Assembly: GCA_022495005.1 (NCBI GenBank)
Contig: JAGYXB010000061.1
Location: 434,001 to 498,000, forward strand
Origin: Rhyacophila brunnea
Lineage: Eukaryota > Arthropoda > Insecta > Trichoptera > Rhyacophilidae
Direction of reading: 5' to 3'
DNA: 64,000 bases
In this document: positions 10,201-19,795 of the stretch, one piece after another
Numbering within the stretch: position 1 is the stretch's first letter
Layout: each line of letters opens with the position of its first letter
The notes under the pieces: generated by a model
What the model was told of the DNA's origin: nothing
The model's database searches: none
What the model saw: the letters and a program-made list of their open reading frames with translations, nothing else
Made by a program: the position numbers and the translations under genes

Positions 10201-11003
10201 CAGAAGTAGGTATAAACAAGAGCTGGAAGCTAAACCCAGCGATACCAATAATGACGGCGGAACTCATCGCGATAAACGAAGCAATTAAATACACTTTAAG
10301 CGATGATTTCTCGGCGCAATCCGCTGTCATTTTAACAGACTCCAAAAGCGCTTTACAACATCTTGCCGCAGCAACTCGCTCACATAACAGTAAAACCATA
10401 GCATACCACATCCTTGACCAGATCGACGCCAAGAAAAATAGAGGAGGAGATCTATGCCTTCAATGGATCCCATCGCACATGGGCATTGAGGGAAATGAAA
10501 GGGCAGATGATCTGGCAAAGGAAGCCGGCCATTCAGGGGTACCACATCAGTGGATACCAGAAAACCTGGACTGGAATGAGGCTATAAAAAAAATGTGCCA
10601 TAGTATGTGGATAGATTTTCACCATAGGGCATCATTAGAAAAGGGGAAATGGAGTAAGTCAATTCTACCATCACCACGAGAGGTGCCCTGGTTTGTAGAG
10701 TCTTCTTTGACGAGGAATGAGCTTAAGTTAATTCTGAGGCTAAGAACAGGGCACACCATGGGCAAAAGATTTGATGTCCTCATGGGAAGAAGCGAATCGC
10801 AGCTCTGCGATGAATGTCATGTTTTAGAGGACATTGTACATATAGCACTGCAATGCCCCAAATATGAAATTCACAGAGTACAGCTGCGAATTGCAGATAT
10901 CTATGAGAATGTCGACGAATTGAAGGGTGTCCTGGCGGTGGGTAAGACGGAAGAGCTAGGCAAAATTGTAAAGTTATTTAACAGAATAGGAGTGAGGACC
11001 TGA
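7284..11003 (+). CDS. LINE ORF2 polyprotein: endonuclease, reverse transcriptase, RNase H
   Basis: A 1239-residue intact enzyme that nicks the target DNA and copies the LINE RNA onto it. APE-type endonuclease: QWNARS (10-15), SETWL (39-43), GGDFNAHHPMWD (137-148) and SDHLP (213-217) give the catalytic N, E, D and H. Reverse transcriptase: FLDIQDAY (first catalytic Asp568), GLPQGDPLSPLLFNI and YADD (654-657), then FLGMNLD. RNase H: YTDGSK (Asp958), TAELIA (Glu993), TDSKSA (Asp1019) and WIPSHMGIEGNERADDLA (His1065) complete the D-E-D-H set. A final CCHC (C1175, C1178, H1186, C1191) follows. No stop, frameshift or missing catalytic residue is visible. The ATG overlaps the ORF1 -1-frame stop (ATGGATAG), which suggests coupled termination and reinitiation. 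Length is normal for the I group. Confidence 0.96.
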   Translation: MDSKKQIRILQWNARSMKQKKDDIELYLIRQKISIALISETWLRSELDYLKFNDYTMYRKDRGDGYGGIAILVHKTLASKEKTLQGLPTELEACQVEIRGTQKLKTVTAIYCKPNVTIRKNAWSRLFDQMGEGSIMGGDFNAHHPMWDHILRDARGEDVADVCLDSDLVAINNGQSTRVAPPNQRGAAPDITFISNELVLETDWKIDSDTMGSDHLPIIIEFVENQCQTEMIPRRNYPKANWEQYREIISNDIDRLTEPTRDVQVEYDKLEAILNNGANSSIPRLKVCSHPNFRPKPWWNSEVSKAIAERRLAYTRFKKISSTENYLELKKKQATTRKVILKAKRESWKAFCDSVNSETSYSEMWRKMSWMKGKSGNKFKNQLDESTASLLLEQLASKSDETKEEIAEQETYNPNDTMNEILTVAELRSVTKNKDTAPGMDEVSYSMIAQLPETGKNKLVEIFNLIMETGKVPRQWKETMIIPILKPGRDPTLVSSVRPIALISCMCKTFNQMIARRIEWFAEKKQLFHHNTTGFRRQKSTLENIGNLVLDINAAQVKNEVTLTTFLDIQDAYNNVHVKEVSRVLNEWGIGGKITKYLKQYLNERKITMCINNVKKSTVCSRGLPQGDPLSPLLFNILTTDILKLITRVNIVQYADDFALFCSGKRVDECQRLMQKSLDEIKLLLETRGLKVAPSKTKVVLFARGKRQNQLNLKIDGTIIERVDTYKFLGMNLDYRLTWKHHISHCANSLTQPLNILKVLAGGGWGVHPIHMRRLYTALIRSRLDYGSMFYHSAAETNSVRLDRIQSKALRICGGFIRTTPIHVLQAELSVPPLNVRRWALATKTWMKWKSIIDNPILAKVKLLYELVESNTYYEKRKLPLLVGILKATESWEVLNTKCLGMYSLRRPVGTYDLSSVIQLEVKGIDKPKRSIVSDKARERVEKMLTERYAGWSHLYTDGSKDQNRAGAALVIPEVGINKSWKLNPAIPIMTAELIAINEAIKYTLSDDFSAQSAVILTDSKSALQHLAAATRSHNSKTIAYHILDQIDAKKNRGGDLCLQWIPSHMGIEGNERADDLAKEAGHSGVPHQWIPENLDWNEAIKKMCHSMWIDFHHRASLEKGKWSKSILPSPREVPWFVESSLTRNELKLILRLRTGHTMGKRFDVLMGRSESQLCDECHVLEDIVHIALQCPKYEIHRVQLRIADIYENVDELKGVLAVGKTEELGKIVKLFNRIGVRT

Positions 11004-11073
11004 TCGACGGATCCCCTTCTAGAAGAGAAGAGGCGATATGACAGCGAGTCGCAGTCAAAGCCTCGGTAAAATC

Positions 11074-11106
11074 AAAAAAAAAAAAAAAAAAAAAAATTCA
11101 TTAATC
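11074..11106 (+). repeat. LINE poly(A) tail and right target-site duplication
   Basis: An uninterrupted run of A starts at 11074, and AATTCATTAATC at 11095-11106 repeats 5735-5746 exactly. A long pure A run decays quickly, so it supports a recent insertion. No AATAAA lies just upstream, so the tail was probably made without the usual signal. Confidence 0.9.
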
Positions 11107-11440
11107 ATACATTTCACTGAGATTTACTAAAATAACAAATTTAAGAATGGTAATATGTACAGTTTTGAACGTCTACAATTTGTCAAGAATAAATACATGG
11201 CTCGCTTTTCACTTTGGTAAATAGTGAATATTATTTTATTTGTCAGTTATTTAATTACAAAGTTTAGAAAATAGTTAAATAAACCTATATTTAGTAATAT
11301 GTACTGTATGCAAATACATTGTTACTCCAGTTCGAATTAGTTTTGAGTTAATTTGGTTAGACATAGTAGCAATCCGAGTAATAAAGACCCACTGAATAGA
11401 GACCAAAAATACACACACATATTATATTTGTGATAGATAT
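11107..11440. other. AT-rich stretch, nothing recognised
   Basis: No gene is seen. GACCCACTGAATAGAG near 11386 resembles an inverted end of the adjacent GTGGGTC fold-back family, but is too short to call. Confidence 0.35.
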
Positions 11441-11442
11441 CT

Positions 11443-11730
11443 ACTCATCTATTCTATCCATAGGACTGCTATCGGTAGCTATCGAGAATAGTTTTGTATC
11501 GAAGTATTAGCAATTATTGTAACAATTACAATAAGTTAGTTGTAATTGTTACAATAAGTGCTATGTTTTAACAACACTACTCTTGGGTGTGCTAAATTTT
11601 AGAGCGAGATAGACAGTTTTGACTCTTTATACGGCTAACTTATTGTAACAATTATAATACTTCGATACGAACATATGGAAAACTATCATCGATAGCTGCC
11701 GATTGCAGTCTTGTGTATAGAAATAGATGC
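11443..11730. mobile_element. Fold-back MITE of the GTGGGTCTATTC family, diverged copy
   Basis: The left end (CATCTATTCTATCC) and right end (TGTATAGAAATAGATG) are inverted. Inside, CTATCGGTAGCTATCG pairs with CGATAGCTGCCGAT, and TTGTATCGAAGTATTA with TAATACTTCGATACGAA. It shares the ACAATTAC/AATTGTTAC core with the copies at 14617 and 33307, and GCGAGATAGACAGTTTTGAC with the latter. No transposase is present. Confidence 0.6.
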
Positions 11731-14290
11731 GTTGAAGGCAATTCGTTCGCAAAAGGTTATTTCAAATGGTGACGAAATGTTGGAAAATAAAAATATTGCT
11801 TAAAATAATATGTTGACGAACTAACTTAGTGACGTAAGGTAGTGTGACACTGGGGTTATGGTACTTTGGGTAACTGATAATTGATACTTTATTTTATGGT
11901 CCGACCAAACTCATTCATTTTGATTCTAAATTATATGGTAATTAATTATACACGGTTTTGGAATCGACTTTTATCTTGTTCGTGGGGCTCGGGATTACAA
12001 TACTCAGCAAATGGGCTTGGTAAAGTTATATGTTGACTGAAATCATGTTTGTGTAAGGAATGGCGAAGGATAACTAACTGATCTCTCATCCCTGCTTAGG
12101 TATAAGAATTCAAAAAGTCTATGTTATTCACTTTCGCCGTGGTAAATCGTCTTGTTAAAACGGCGAGGATTTTAAATAAAAATAAAACTGACTCAGTTTT
12201 GGTCAATAATTAATCATAATTACACTAAGAATCGGTTCACAAGTCTTACCGATCTATAATTACGATAGTAACAGTAAATATGACGAAGTCACATTGCTAC
12301 GTTTTGCCAACAAAATATTTAACATTAATTGTAAAAAAATCGTTGAACATGATCGATTTCAGTATATAATGTTCTGGTGGAATATTTTATTCTTTCCGGA
12401 AACAAGTTTATTCTGTCAACACATTGTCAAAAATCAGACACTCCCCCTTCCCCAAATTTGGAGGTCCCAACTTCATGGGTTTCTAATTAAATTTCATAAA
12501 TCTTTGAAGGTCAATTTTACCGCAAATAAAATCTTAATTTAATATGAGCATTTTCAGTAAATATGAATTGAATAAAAATAAATGCAAATAAACATTATTA
12601 TTCATTACCTGTACACAAGATTTGAGCATGACTATATTTTAAAATGAGCCATGGCAGTTGACAGTAGTGTTGGGTGACATTTGACAAGTGACAGCGGCTG
12701 ACCTGTCGTGAACTAAGTATTAAGCAAATAGTAATATCAACCGAACGCCATGAACATGCAAATACCGCATTGTTATTAAATTTGTTCGTGAGCTTACTTT
12801 ATCAAATTCAATTCATTCTGCAGCTCATATAAATGCCAGTGAAATGCATGCTAGTATCATGTAGATTCATACTTCATAGCAAATCAGTAGGTAAATGTTA
12901 TTATATTATATTATGTCGAGAAACCGTTTTTGATTCATGCAGAATGGGATAATTTAGACAATCATAATTTTATTGGATTCGTCAATGTAAACAAAATTAT
13001 TACTAAAATTGTACTTTTATTTTGTAAGAAAGATGGCAAAAGAAAGAGAGATAGACAATCACATTATTTGCCTTACTTCAAGAAAATTATTGTTATTGTA
13101 AACTCTCTATTTGCAGGGTAGAATTATCAACCTCAGTTGTAGTTACATGTATTTAAAAACTGCATGTAATATTACATACTAAGGGACAGTAGTTATACTA
13201 ACTAACCGACTAGCGTAAGGTTTTGCGCAAGTCCCCGAGGTTTAGTTTAGAAGGGAAAATCTATAGATAATATATTATTATATGATCGCATAAGTCTCAG
13301 AGTCTGACTCAGAGATCGGAAATATTCTTTACTCATTGTAACTGAATCAACTTAATAATTTTATGGCATAAGGTGGTTTTACCGCAAACACATAATTATA
13401 TTGTAGAGTATATATAACTAAAACCAAAATTTATATATAAATTATTAATTATAGAAACCTCCGATCTCATTTTAATAAAACCGTAATAAGTCCAATGTAA
13501 GTATTCACCACATCGGAGTTATTACAAACAATCTATGATGACATACCCTCCCACCATGTAGTTTCTTAAATCAAGTTATTCAGAGAATTGTTTTACCTTA
13601 ATTTTTATGCTGATAAAGCAGTTTCCCGTTTCATCCGCAAAATTTAATTTTTGTAACATCGGAAGTTTGTACAGTTCAACAATGTTATACATAATTATAC
13701 ACTCAACGTGAAGTAAATACAAGCTATTAAACAAGAAAATCTATGTCATTATAATTTCGAGTGAACTTCTATGCATAATATGCTAGTAAACAAGTTACCT
13801 ACTATATTACTCGGCCGAGCTACATGAACTTTTATCTAGAGCTTTTACTGTCGATTTAGTTTTTCTTTAAATAGAAATATAGGTATAACATTGCTATTGC
13901 TTATAATCACGAACATATAGTTCAAAGGTAATAATTTTATATAGACATAATGATAGATTTATTAATTGGTGCCTTAGTAAATGACCGCATTTAAATTTTA
14001 ATTCGAACGTGGCAATACTGTTTTATGAATCGATCATAATATACTCGTACTTACCTATATATAAATATTAAATAAAAAATACATTTTTTTAAATTTAATT
14101 TTTGTCATTTTTTTAATAATATTGAAAGATAAATTATTACAACGTCGTCGAAAAAATACTTCACTTAGTTAATCTATTTAGACAGCCTAAATGTGTGAAA
14201 ACTAAGCTGTTTAATTGAGTTATTAGAGCAAATAATGCGTTTAGATTGAGACTGATTTTGAGGCCCCTACAATTAAAAAATTAACAACAC
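11731..14290. other. AT-rich stretch, no gene recognised
   Basis: Open frames here (for example 12294-12542 and 12930-13121) are short, low in complexity and typical of chance in AT-rich DNA. No terminal repeats or RNA gene were seen. Confidence 0.4.
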
Positions 14291-14299
14291 AAGCATAGA

Positions 14300-14616
14300 C
14301 CTCTCCAAACCGATCCACCCCGCACCACACTCGGTCTTAATCGAGCGTATCACGAGACCCTACGTTTAGATGTGAAGCATCAACAGTTTTTACACCTGGG
14401 AATGTCTCAGGAGGAGATGCCCAAGAGTGAGGTCGCCACGCTCTCAAGTGAGCTTTGACTGAGTTTACTGAAAGACATAATTTAATAAAAAGTGCCTTGG
14501 ATGAGAAAGGCACGGAGACTTAACAGAAATAAATGACAAAATTATGTGAAGAGATCTTCGCGTCCGCAATAAGGCGTTGCAAATTTTAAATACAATATAA
14601 TTGGCCTTTGTGGTGA
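14300..14616 (-). pseudogene. R1-like LINE tail, distal part (split by a fold-back element)
   Basis: On the minus strand this continues the LINE remnant of 14937-15095: VTTKANYIVFKICNALLRTRRS, then stops and an apparent 3' leader. The same DNA occurs on the plus strand at 17565-18020, where it is uninterrupted, showing that the 14617-14936 element landed inside this LINE. Shared landmarks are GAAGAGATCTTC, AGTGAGCTTTGACT and ACACTCGGTCTTAATCGAGC. Confidence 0.55.
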
Positions 14617-14936
14617 CCAGTGGGTCTATTCTATACTTATCGAACACTAAAGTGATAAATAGTATCAAACTTAGGGTAGGTTTGTATCAAAATATTAGCA
14701 CTTATTATAACAATTACACGAAGTTGGTTTTTATTGTTGCAATAAGTGCGATATTTTAACAGCAGCAAGATTGGCGCTTTTAAAATATAGTACTTATTGC
14801 AACAATAAAAACCAACTTCGTGTAATTGTTACAATAAGTGCTAATATTTTGATACAAACCTACCCTAAGTTTGATAATATTTATCACTTTATCACTTTAG
14901 CGGTCGATAAGTATAGAATAGACCCACAGGTCGGAC
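14617..14936. mobile_element. Near-perfect fold-back MITE of the GTGGGTCTATTC family
   Basis: The ends are GTGGGTCTATTCTATAC and its inverted copy GTATAGAATAGACCCAC. The inner arms 14670-14760 and 14780-14869 are inverted copies about 97% identical over 90 bp, with a 19-base loop. There is no coding capacity. It interrupts an R1-like LINE tail whose empty counterpart is at 17565-18020. Flanking bases CCA and AGG are shared with the 33307 copy, so the exact end and duplication remain unresolved. Confidence 0.8.
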
Positions 14937-15095
14937 AGCCCGGTAGGCACAACAACTGGTTGGACCGACTTAACCATCTCTTCCCTCTCGGAGCACATTC
15001 TTGGACATTCCCAGAGGATGTGATTTGCTAAAAATCTAAAAAAATCAACAATTTCACGTCCACTAAATCTACCATCAAAGATGTACCAACGCATG
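14937..15095 (-). pseudogene. R1-like LINE tail, proximal part
   Basis: The minus strand encodes FLANHILWECPRMCSEREEM followed by VKSVQPVVVP. An H-(V/I)-L-W-x-C-P zinc-binding tail is typical of R1/I-type LINEs. RT and RNase H are not present, so the copy is 5'-truncated. An inverted, more decayed copy of the same tail starts at 17565. Confidence 0.55.
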
Positions 15096-15254
15096 ATCTA
15101 CTCACTTTCACGGGATGTCACTGATTTTAACATTGGCGAATGATAGTTAAACATTTGCTAAAATCTAATATTATTAATAAAATGGAAACATCAATTTATG
15201 CGAAATACCTACGCATCTTTTACAGATAGATATTTGGAATAATTTCCTAATTTT

Positions 15255-15340
15255 ATGACTGTTTTCAACTGTTTGGTGCTCCTCTTTTCAATTTTTCAAC
15301 GAATCGGGTGCATCATTTGCGTTAAAGAAAATTGCCGAAT
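15255..15340 (+). repeat. Short dispersed repeat, CGAATCG family (three copies in window)
   Basis: Similar segments occur at about 1630-1715, here, and at 19805-19880, all on the same strand. The common core is a TTTCGAGGYYYCCTTTT-like stretch, AATCTTCTRACGAATCG, then TTGCATCATTTGCGT. No function or terminal structure is seen. Confidence 0.45.
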
Positions 15341-15426
15341 ATGTACATAATTAATATTCTTTGAAAGTTATTTACCAGGGCCGCACATACGTGTATCAAA
15401 ATATATTCGCTTGATCTTCGCCATTA

Positions 15427-15883
15427 TTACAACGTTTTCATTAGCTCGTATTCTTGTTTGTCCGGTGGTTGTTTGTCCATTAAAAATCTTGCAATCGATT
15501 TTTAACCAACTTTCCGACTAGCTAGACGTTTGAAACTTTTAGAATATATCATAACACGATGCCAATGCATTCTTTTAATACTTTTATCCATCTTTAAGCA
15601 GAATTGAATTCATTTTCAGTTAATTCTGTTTTGTATGGAAAATTATTTCAAAAAGTAAAAGACTATTATTGGTTGCTAAGGGGGTGGTCCTAGAAACTAA
15701 ATTATTAATATATACGTGCGTTACTATGGAAATCAAAATGAAATGTCAAAATGACATTTTAGTATTCTATATGTGTTTGTTTTTTATTAACTTCGTATCA
15801 AGTACAAGTTTAGCATATTGAGCATAATAATTCAACAGAACATTTAAAAACGTTGTATATAAAAAGTTCTTTTTATTTTGTAA
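15427..15883 (+). mobile_element. TTACAA-ended MITE, copy 1
   Basis: It starts TTACAACGTTTTCATTAGC and ends CTTTTTATTTTGTAA, so the tips are inverted TTACAA/TTGTAA; a second inverted ACAACGTTTT/AAAACGTTGT pair lies close by. Copies are at 18756-19169 (minus), 58318-58760 (minus) and 63726 to the window end (plus). Conserved inner words include TGTCCGGTGGTTGTTTGTCC and ACACGATGCCAATGCATTC. There is no ORF; the superfamily is unknown because no clear target duplication was found. Confidence 0.75.
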
Positions 15884-16369
15884 ATATTATGTATTTACTT
15901 ACATATTTGCAATAATTTTAGTCAATATTTAATTTAATTGCACTTCTGTTGACACGATTCAACGGAGTCAAAGTTGTAATCCTTGCCTCATTATGCGGGC
16001 CGTCGATTCGACAACTTTCCATCGAAGGTGACAAGTACCTTTTTGACAATTGACAAGATCCGAGGTCAACCATGTTTTTATCATAGTATATAGGTACCTA
16101 CCTAATATATTTCCAAACACGTTATAATTCATTGCAATAGAATAAATATGTCATATATTTTATCTGACATCTTGCTTGTTGCGGGGGCGTATCATTCTAA
16201 ACATTACACATACCTATTGGTAAACAAATCAACACTATGTATATTTTAGTGTCCATATTATGTACCTATTTCATATTCTGGTTCAACCTTCACTGAAATC
16301 ATTGACATATTGGATAAAATTAAAGGGAAATCGGTCTCCATAGGCATGTGAATTTGTTTGTGGCCCGAA

Positions 16370-16584
16370 ACTTGTAGGTACGTATGCAGTTTGCCGGATC
16401 GCACTTCACCGTGAAATGCTGTATCGGAAATATATGACCGTTTATTAAAGACCATCCAACCTCTTTGTGTCGTGTAGTACTGAAATAAAATGCATGTCTA
16501 AATAAAACACGGTTCTTGTCGGTTCACACTTTACAAGAAGCCAGCAACAAACAAATTTTGAAAATAACCGATATACTGGATTAT
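16370..16584 (+). repeat. Dispersed repeat with TTCCGATACA core, copy 1
   Basis: This matches the reverse complement of 27789-28000 over about 210 bp, including TATTAAAGACC, CCAACCTCTT, GTTCTTGTCGG and CACTTTACAAGAAGCCAGC. A partial relative is at 32395-32510. Short TTAGG units (three in a row) follow near 16588. Open frames crossing it are not credible. Confidence 0.55.
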
Positions 16585-17154
16585 TTGTTAGGTTAGGTTA
16601 GGTCAGGTTTTCATTCTTGAATTCATGAATTTTGTCAAATATTGAATCTAATACAATTGGAGACCGTATAGTAGATATACGGTCATCTTTTTCCGATAGA
16701 AAACTCACGGCAAACTGTGCAATGGTGAAAAGTTTTACGTACAATTTACATGTAACCGAATTTGTCAGGATCCGTTTATATAAAGTTATCTGATTGAAAA
16801 GTTAACTCTGTCTATATTGCAATGATGGGCATTATTGCCATGACTACATAACCTTTTAGGGCTATACTTACCGTGGTATAATGAACGAGATTCGCTCTAT
16901 AAAGTTATTCTGAGTGGGTCACAGGAAGACGATGTCGTTCACTCATTCAGGGTCATTCAATTCAATGATTAGGTATATATCTGAGTTTATTTCTTCACAC
17001 CATTCTTTTCCTATGTTGCTGAAATGTATTTTAGTAAAAATGCATTTTTTTGTAGAATGTATTTAAAAATGAACTTTAATTAATGTGTCTATGTGTCACT
17101 ATCAATATTGCCACATATATATATAAGTATACCTACTATTATTGGATAAATAAA

Positions 17155-17520
17155 AAAATACGAGTAGCAGAACGTGGCATTGAAAAGTGCATGTTGGGCA
17201 TAACACGTAAAGATCACAAAATAAACCATTGGCAAAGGAAGCAGGCAAGAATATGCGATGTGATAGAGGTCACTAAGCAGATGAAATGGCAATGGACTGG
17301 ACATGTTGATCGGCGAGTGGACAACCGCTGGACAAATGCCGTCATATAATGGTACCCTAGGGGCACCAAACATCCACAGGGACGCCCTAAAACCTGTTGG
17401 ATAGACGAACTCATAAAATTCGATGTACGTGGCAGAAAATGTCTAGGGACAGAGAAGAGTGGAGGAAATTATGGAGAAGTATTCATACTGAATTGGATCG
17501 ACCCCGGCTGGTGATGATGA
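17155..17520 (+). pseudogene. RTE-like LINE C-terminal fragment
   Basis: Translation gives VAERGIEKCMLGITRKD, then MKWQWTGHVDRRVDNRW, a stop, WYPRGTKHPQGRPKTCW and, after a frameshift, a tail matching the W-x-KLGEAF-type end. This is the end of the RTE-type protein after the RT domain (GHV-R-x-DNRW, then a PRG...RGRPxxRW arm). The same family occurs on the minus strand at 44835-45300 and 20945-21115. It is 5'-truncated with stops and a frameshift. Confidence 0.7.
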
Positions 17521-17564
17521 TAACATATTGTATGTGTGCAAAAATTAATTCAATCTACATTGCA

Positions 17565-18020
17565 AATTCGCCGTCATGTCTTTGACTTATTTTGTCAATG
17601 TGCTCCAAGAGGGAAGATTTACTCGAGTCGGTCCAACCAGCTGTTGGGCCCATTGGGCCGTCAGACTTGGTCACCACAAAGGCCAATTATCTTGCATTTT
17701 AAAAAAATGCGGCGTCTTACTGCGGGCGTGAAGATCTCTTCACATAATTTTTGCTATCCGTATGATTAGCTTCGTTTTTTTGTTACATTTATTAAATTCC
17801 TTTCTTTTTTTCCTTGTGCCTTTTCTCTCCTCGGCACTTTGCATTAGAGTAAAATCATTAAAGTCAGTCAAAGCTCACTTGAGAGCGTAGCGACTTCAGT
17901 CTCGGGTAAATGCTCCTGGGATATTACCAGGCGTAAACAACTGTACAGATACTTCACATCAAACGTAGTGCCTCGTGATATGCTCGATTAAGACCGAGTG
18001 TAGTGCGGGGCGTGTTTGCG
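17565..18020 (+). pseudogene. R1-like LINE tail, uninterrupted copy
   Basis: Nucleotide alignment with the minus strand of 14300-15060 is clear (GTCGGTCCAACCAG, GGTCACCACAAAGGCCAATT, AGTCAAAGCTCACTTGAGAG, TCGATTAAGACCGAGTGTAG). It represents the empty site for the fold-back element at 14617. The coding part is frameshifted; most of it is a 3' leader. Confidence 0.6.
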
Positions 18021-18755
18021 TTGTCAATGTGTCCATTTTGATATTAAGAATTTTTATCTAATGTAGTGCATTAGTAAATCAATTGTTTCCATAACAATTC
18101 TCTTTTTGAATATAAAAATATCATATATATTTTTCTATTGCCAACAAACTATCGATTCTTTTGACATCCCTGATCATAGAAAGGTACTTACATAATAATA
18201 ATAAACTAGCCATGTTATTCAATGCGCCTATTAAAACATTTATTACTTATGTATATGTGCGTGTACCACATAGATTCTAAATTAATGTAAAATCTTCATC
18301 ATATACATAACTTTGAAAGGGTGAACGAGTGTATGTATTTCTAACTGGTCGGTAAATTCTTCCGATAATAAGCATTCGTAAATAATTTCTCGATGGATAG
18401 TAATAATTGCATTTGAGTATTTTGCATGGCGAGTGGTGCAACAATCTGTTTGTTTGTACTTGCATAAAGTGCAATGCGAGTTTATTGGACTGTTATGGCA
18501 GAATGATTTAGCTGAAGGCCCAAAGGCCACTTTGTCTGCGAAATATAACGAGCCGAAGTGTCATTTGAAAATACTATGCAACGATATTCACATTCAAGTA
18601 CGTATCTGGGTCTAAAATTCCAATAGTCGCAATACTATTAAATTTACTCACAGCCAGTGAGACGGGATAAGGGATTTAAAGGCCCGAAGTACTTCCTCCA
18701 GATGTCGAGGCCACATCGATAAAAAATAAAATAAACTCGAGATATATATAATAAA
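18021..18755. other. No gene recognised
   Basis: AT-rich, with a slightly more GC-balanced block at 18430-18690 whose 60-codon open frame is not recognisable. Nothing further is supported. Confidence 0.35.
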
Positions 18756-19169
18756 TTACAAGATAAAAAGAACTTTTAATGTACAACGTTTTTAAATTTT
18801 CTGATGAACCATATAAACTTGACTTGACTAGCTTAAACGATCAAAAAAAATTGTACTTCACATGTCATATTGATTTCCATAGTAACGCACGTATATATTA
18901 ATAATTTAGTTGCTAGGCCCCAGCCCCCAGCAACCGATAATGGTATCGAAATAACTTTTCATACAAAACAGAATTAACTAAAAATGAATTCAATTCTACT
19001 TAAAGATGGCTAAAAATATAAAAAAATGCATTGGCATCGTGTTCTGATATATTTTAAAAGTTTCAAATGTCTAGCTAGTCGGGAAGTTAGTTAAAAATCG
19101 ATTGCAAGATTTGTACCGGACAAAGAACCACCGGAAAAATAAGAATACAAGCTAAGAAAAACGTTGTAA
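18756..19169 (-). mobile_element. TTACAA-ended MITE, copy 2
   Basis: On the plus strand it starts TTACAAGATAAAAAGAACTT and ends AAAAACGTTGTAA. It is the reverse orientation of the 15427-15883 copy with a shorter middle (414 against 457 bp). Confidence 0.75.
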
Positions 19170-19439
19170 GTAATAAAAATGTATCTATTTCTTATTCAAT
19201 TATTACCGAAAGCGACAGTGATGATGAGTGATAACATAACACAAGAATATTAGCGATCTTTTACGTATATTATATTTACGTATATTATATATTTACGTAT
19301 AGTATATTATATTAGTGTGGTTATGATTTATGTCGTTTTAATATTAGTTACGAGTGGAAGGATTTTATTATGCTTTCGGTAATATATATTGTTATATTAA
19401 ATTTGTGAGAATTTTATTTAATATTTTGGTTTGGTATTA

Positions 19440-19795
19440 AGACTATACTTCAGTTGGGGCATGGTCTAAAAAGATCGTGGCTAGGCGATGCGCGGGTTAT
19501 GTAAATGACGCGTGCCGAACGAAATATAATTTGTCATAAAAATTTACCATGCGTCCATTTAATGTTATGTTTATTGTTATATTACTAATAATAATAGTAT
19601 ATTCATTGACAGGTTTTCTTTTTCAAGTAGGTACATGCGTAAAGATTTTTAGTCATCTTTACACGATTTAAGAACATAGTCATGACAAAACAAATCGACG
19701 TGCGCACACCACGACTGATTGGCGACGAGTGCGAAATGTCGTCGCACCTACTGTTGAAAATTATTTGCCGTTTCACTGAAGTACGCTCTTAAACA
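19440..19795 (+). repeat. Dispersed direct repeat, copy 1 (partner at 33776-34146)
   Basis: About 360 bp match 33776-34146 in the same orientation: GGCATGGTCTAAAAA, GGCGATGCGCGG, AATAATAATAGTATATTCAT, TTTTCTTTTTCAAGTA, CTGTTGAAAATTATTTGCCG. This copy carries a stop and small indels in the frame that is open in the partner. Its origin is unknown. Confidence 0.6.

Larger units (their letters stand above)
5747..11094 (+). mobile_element. Full-length non-LTR retrotransposon, I-like, apparently young
   Basis: A 5348-bp element bounded by identical 12-bp target-site duplications. In order it has a 340-nt 5' leader with an internal promoter, ORF1 with three zinc knuckles, ORF2 with endonuclease, reverse transcriptase and RNase H, a 70-nt 3' leader and a poly(A) run of at least 21. 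An APE-type endonuclease together with RNase H and a terminal CCHC is typical of the I group; Jockey elements usually lack RNase H. The exact clade (I, Nimb, LOA, Outcast) needs a phylogeny. ORF2 is uninterrupted and the duplication perfect, so insertion was recent. The only possible defect is the frame change in ORF1 at 6923-6929. Confidence 0.95.

Noticed and set aside
16588..16608. GGTTAGGTTAGG run as a telomeric or telomere-targeted LINE signal
   Set aside because: Only about three TTAGG units, too few to infer a telomere or a TRAS/SART insertion.
14300..19169. Large palindrome formed by the inverted LINE tails and inverted MITE copies
   Set aside because: The order is LINE, MITE, inverted LINE, inverted MITE, which is not a palindrome (that would need mirrored order).
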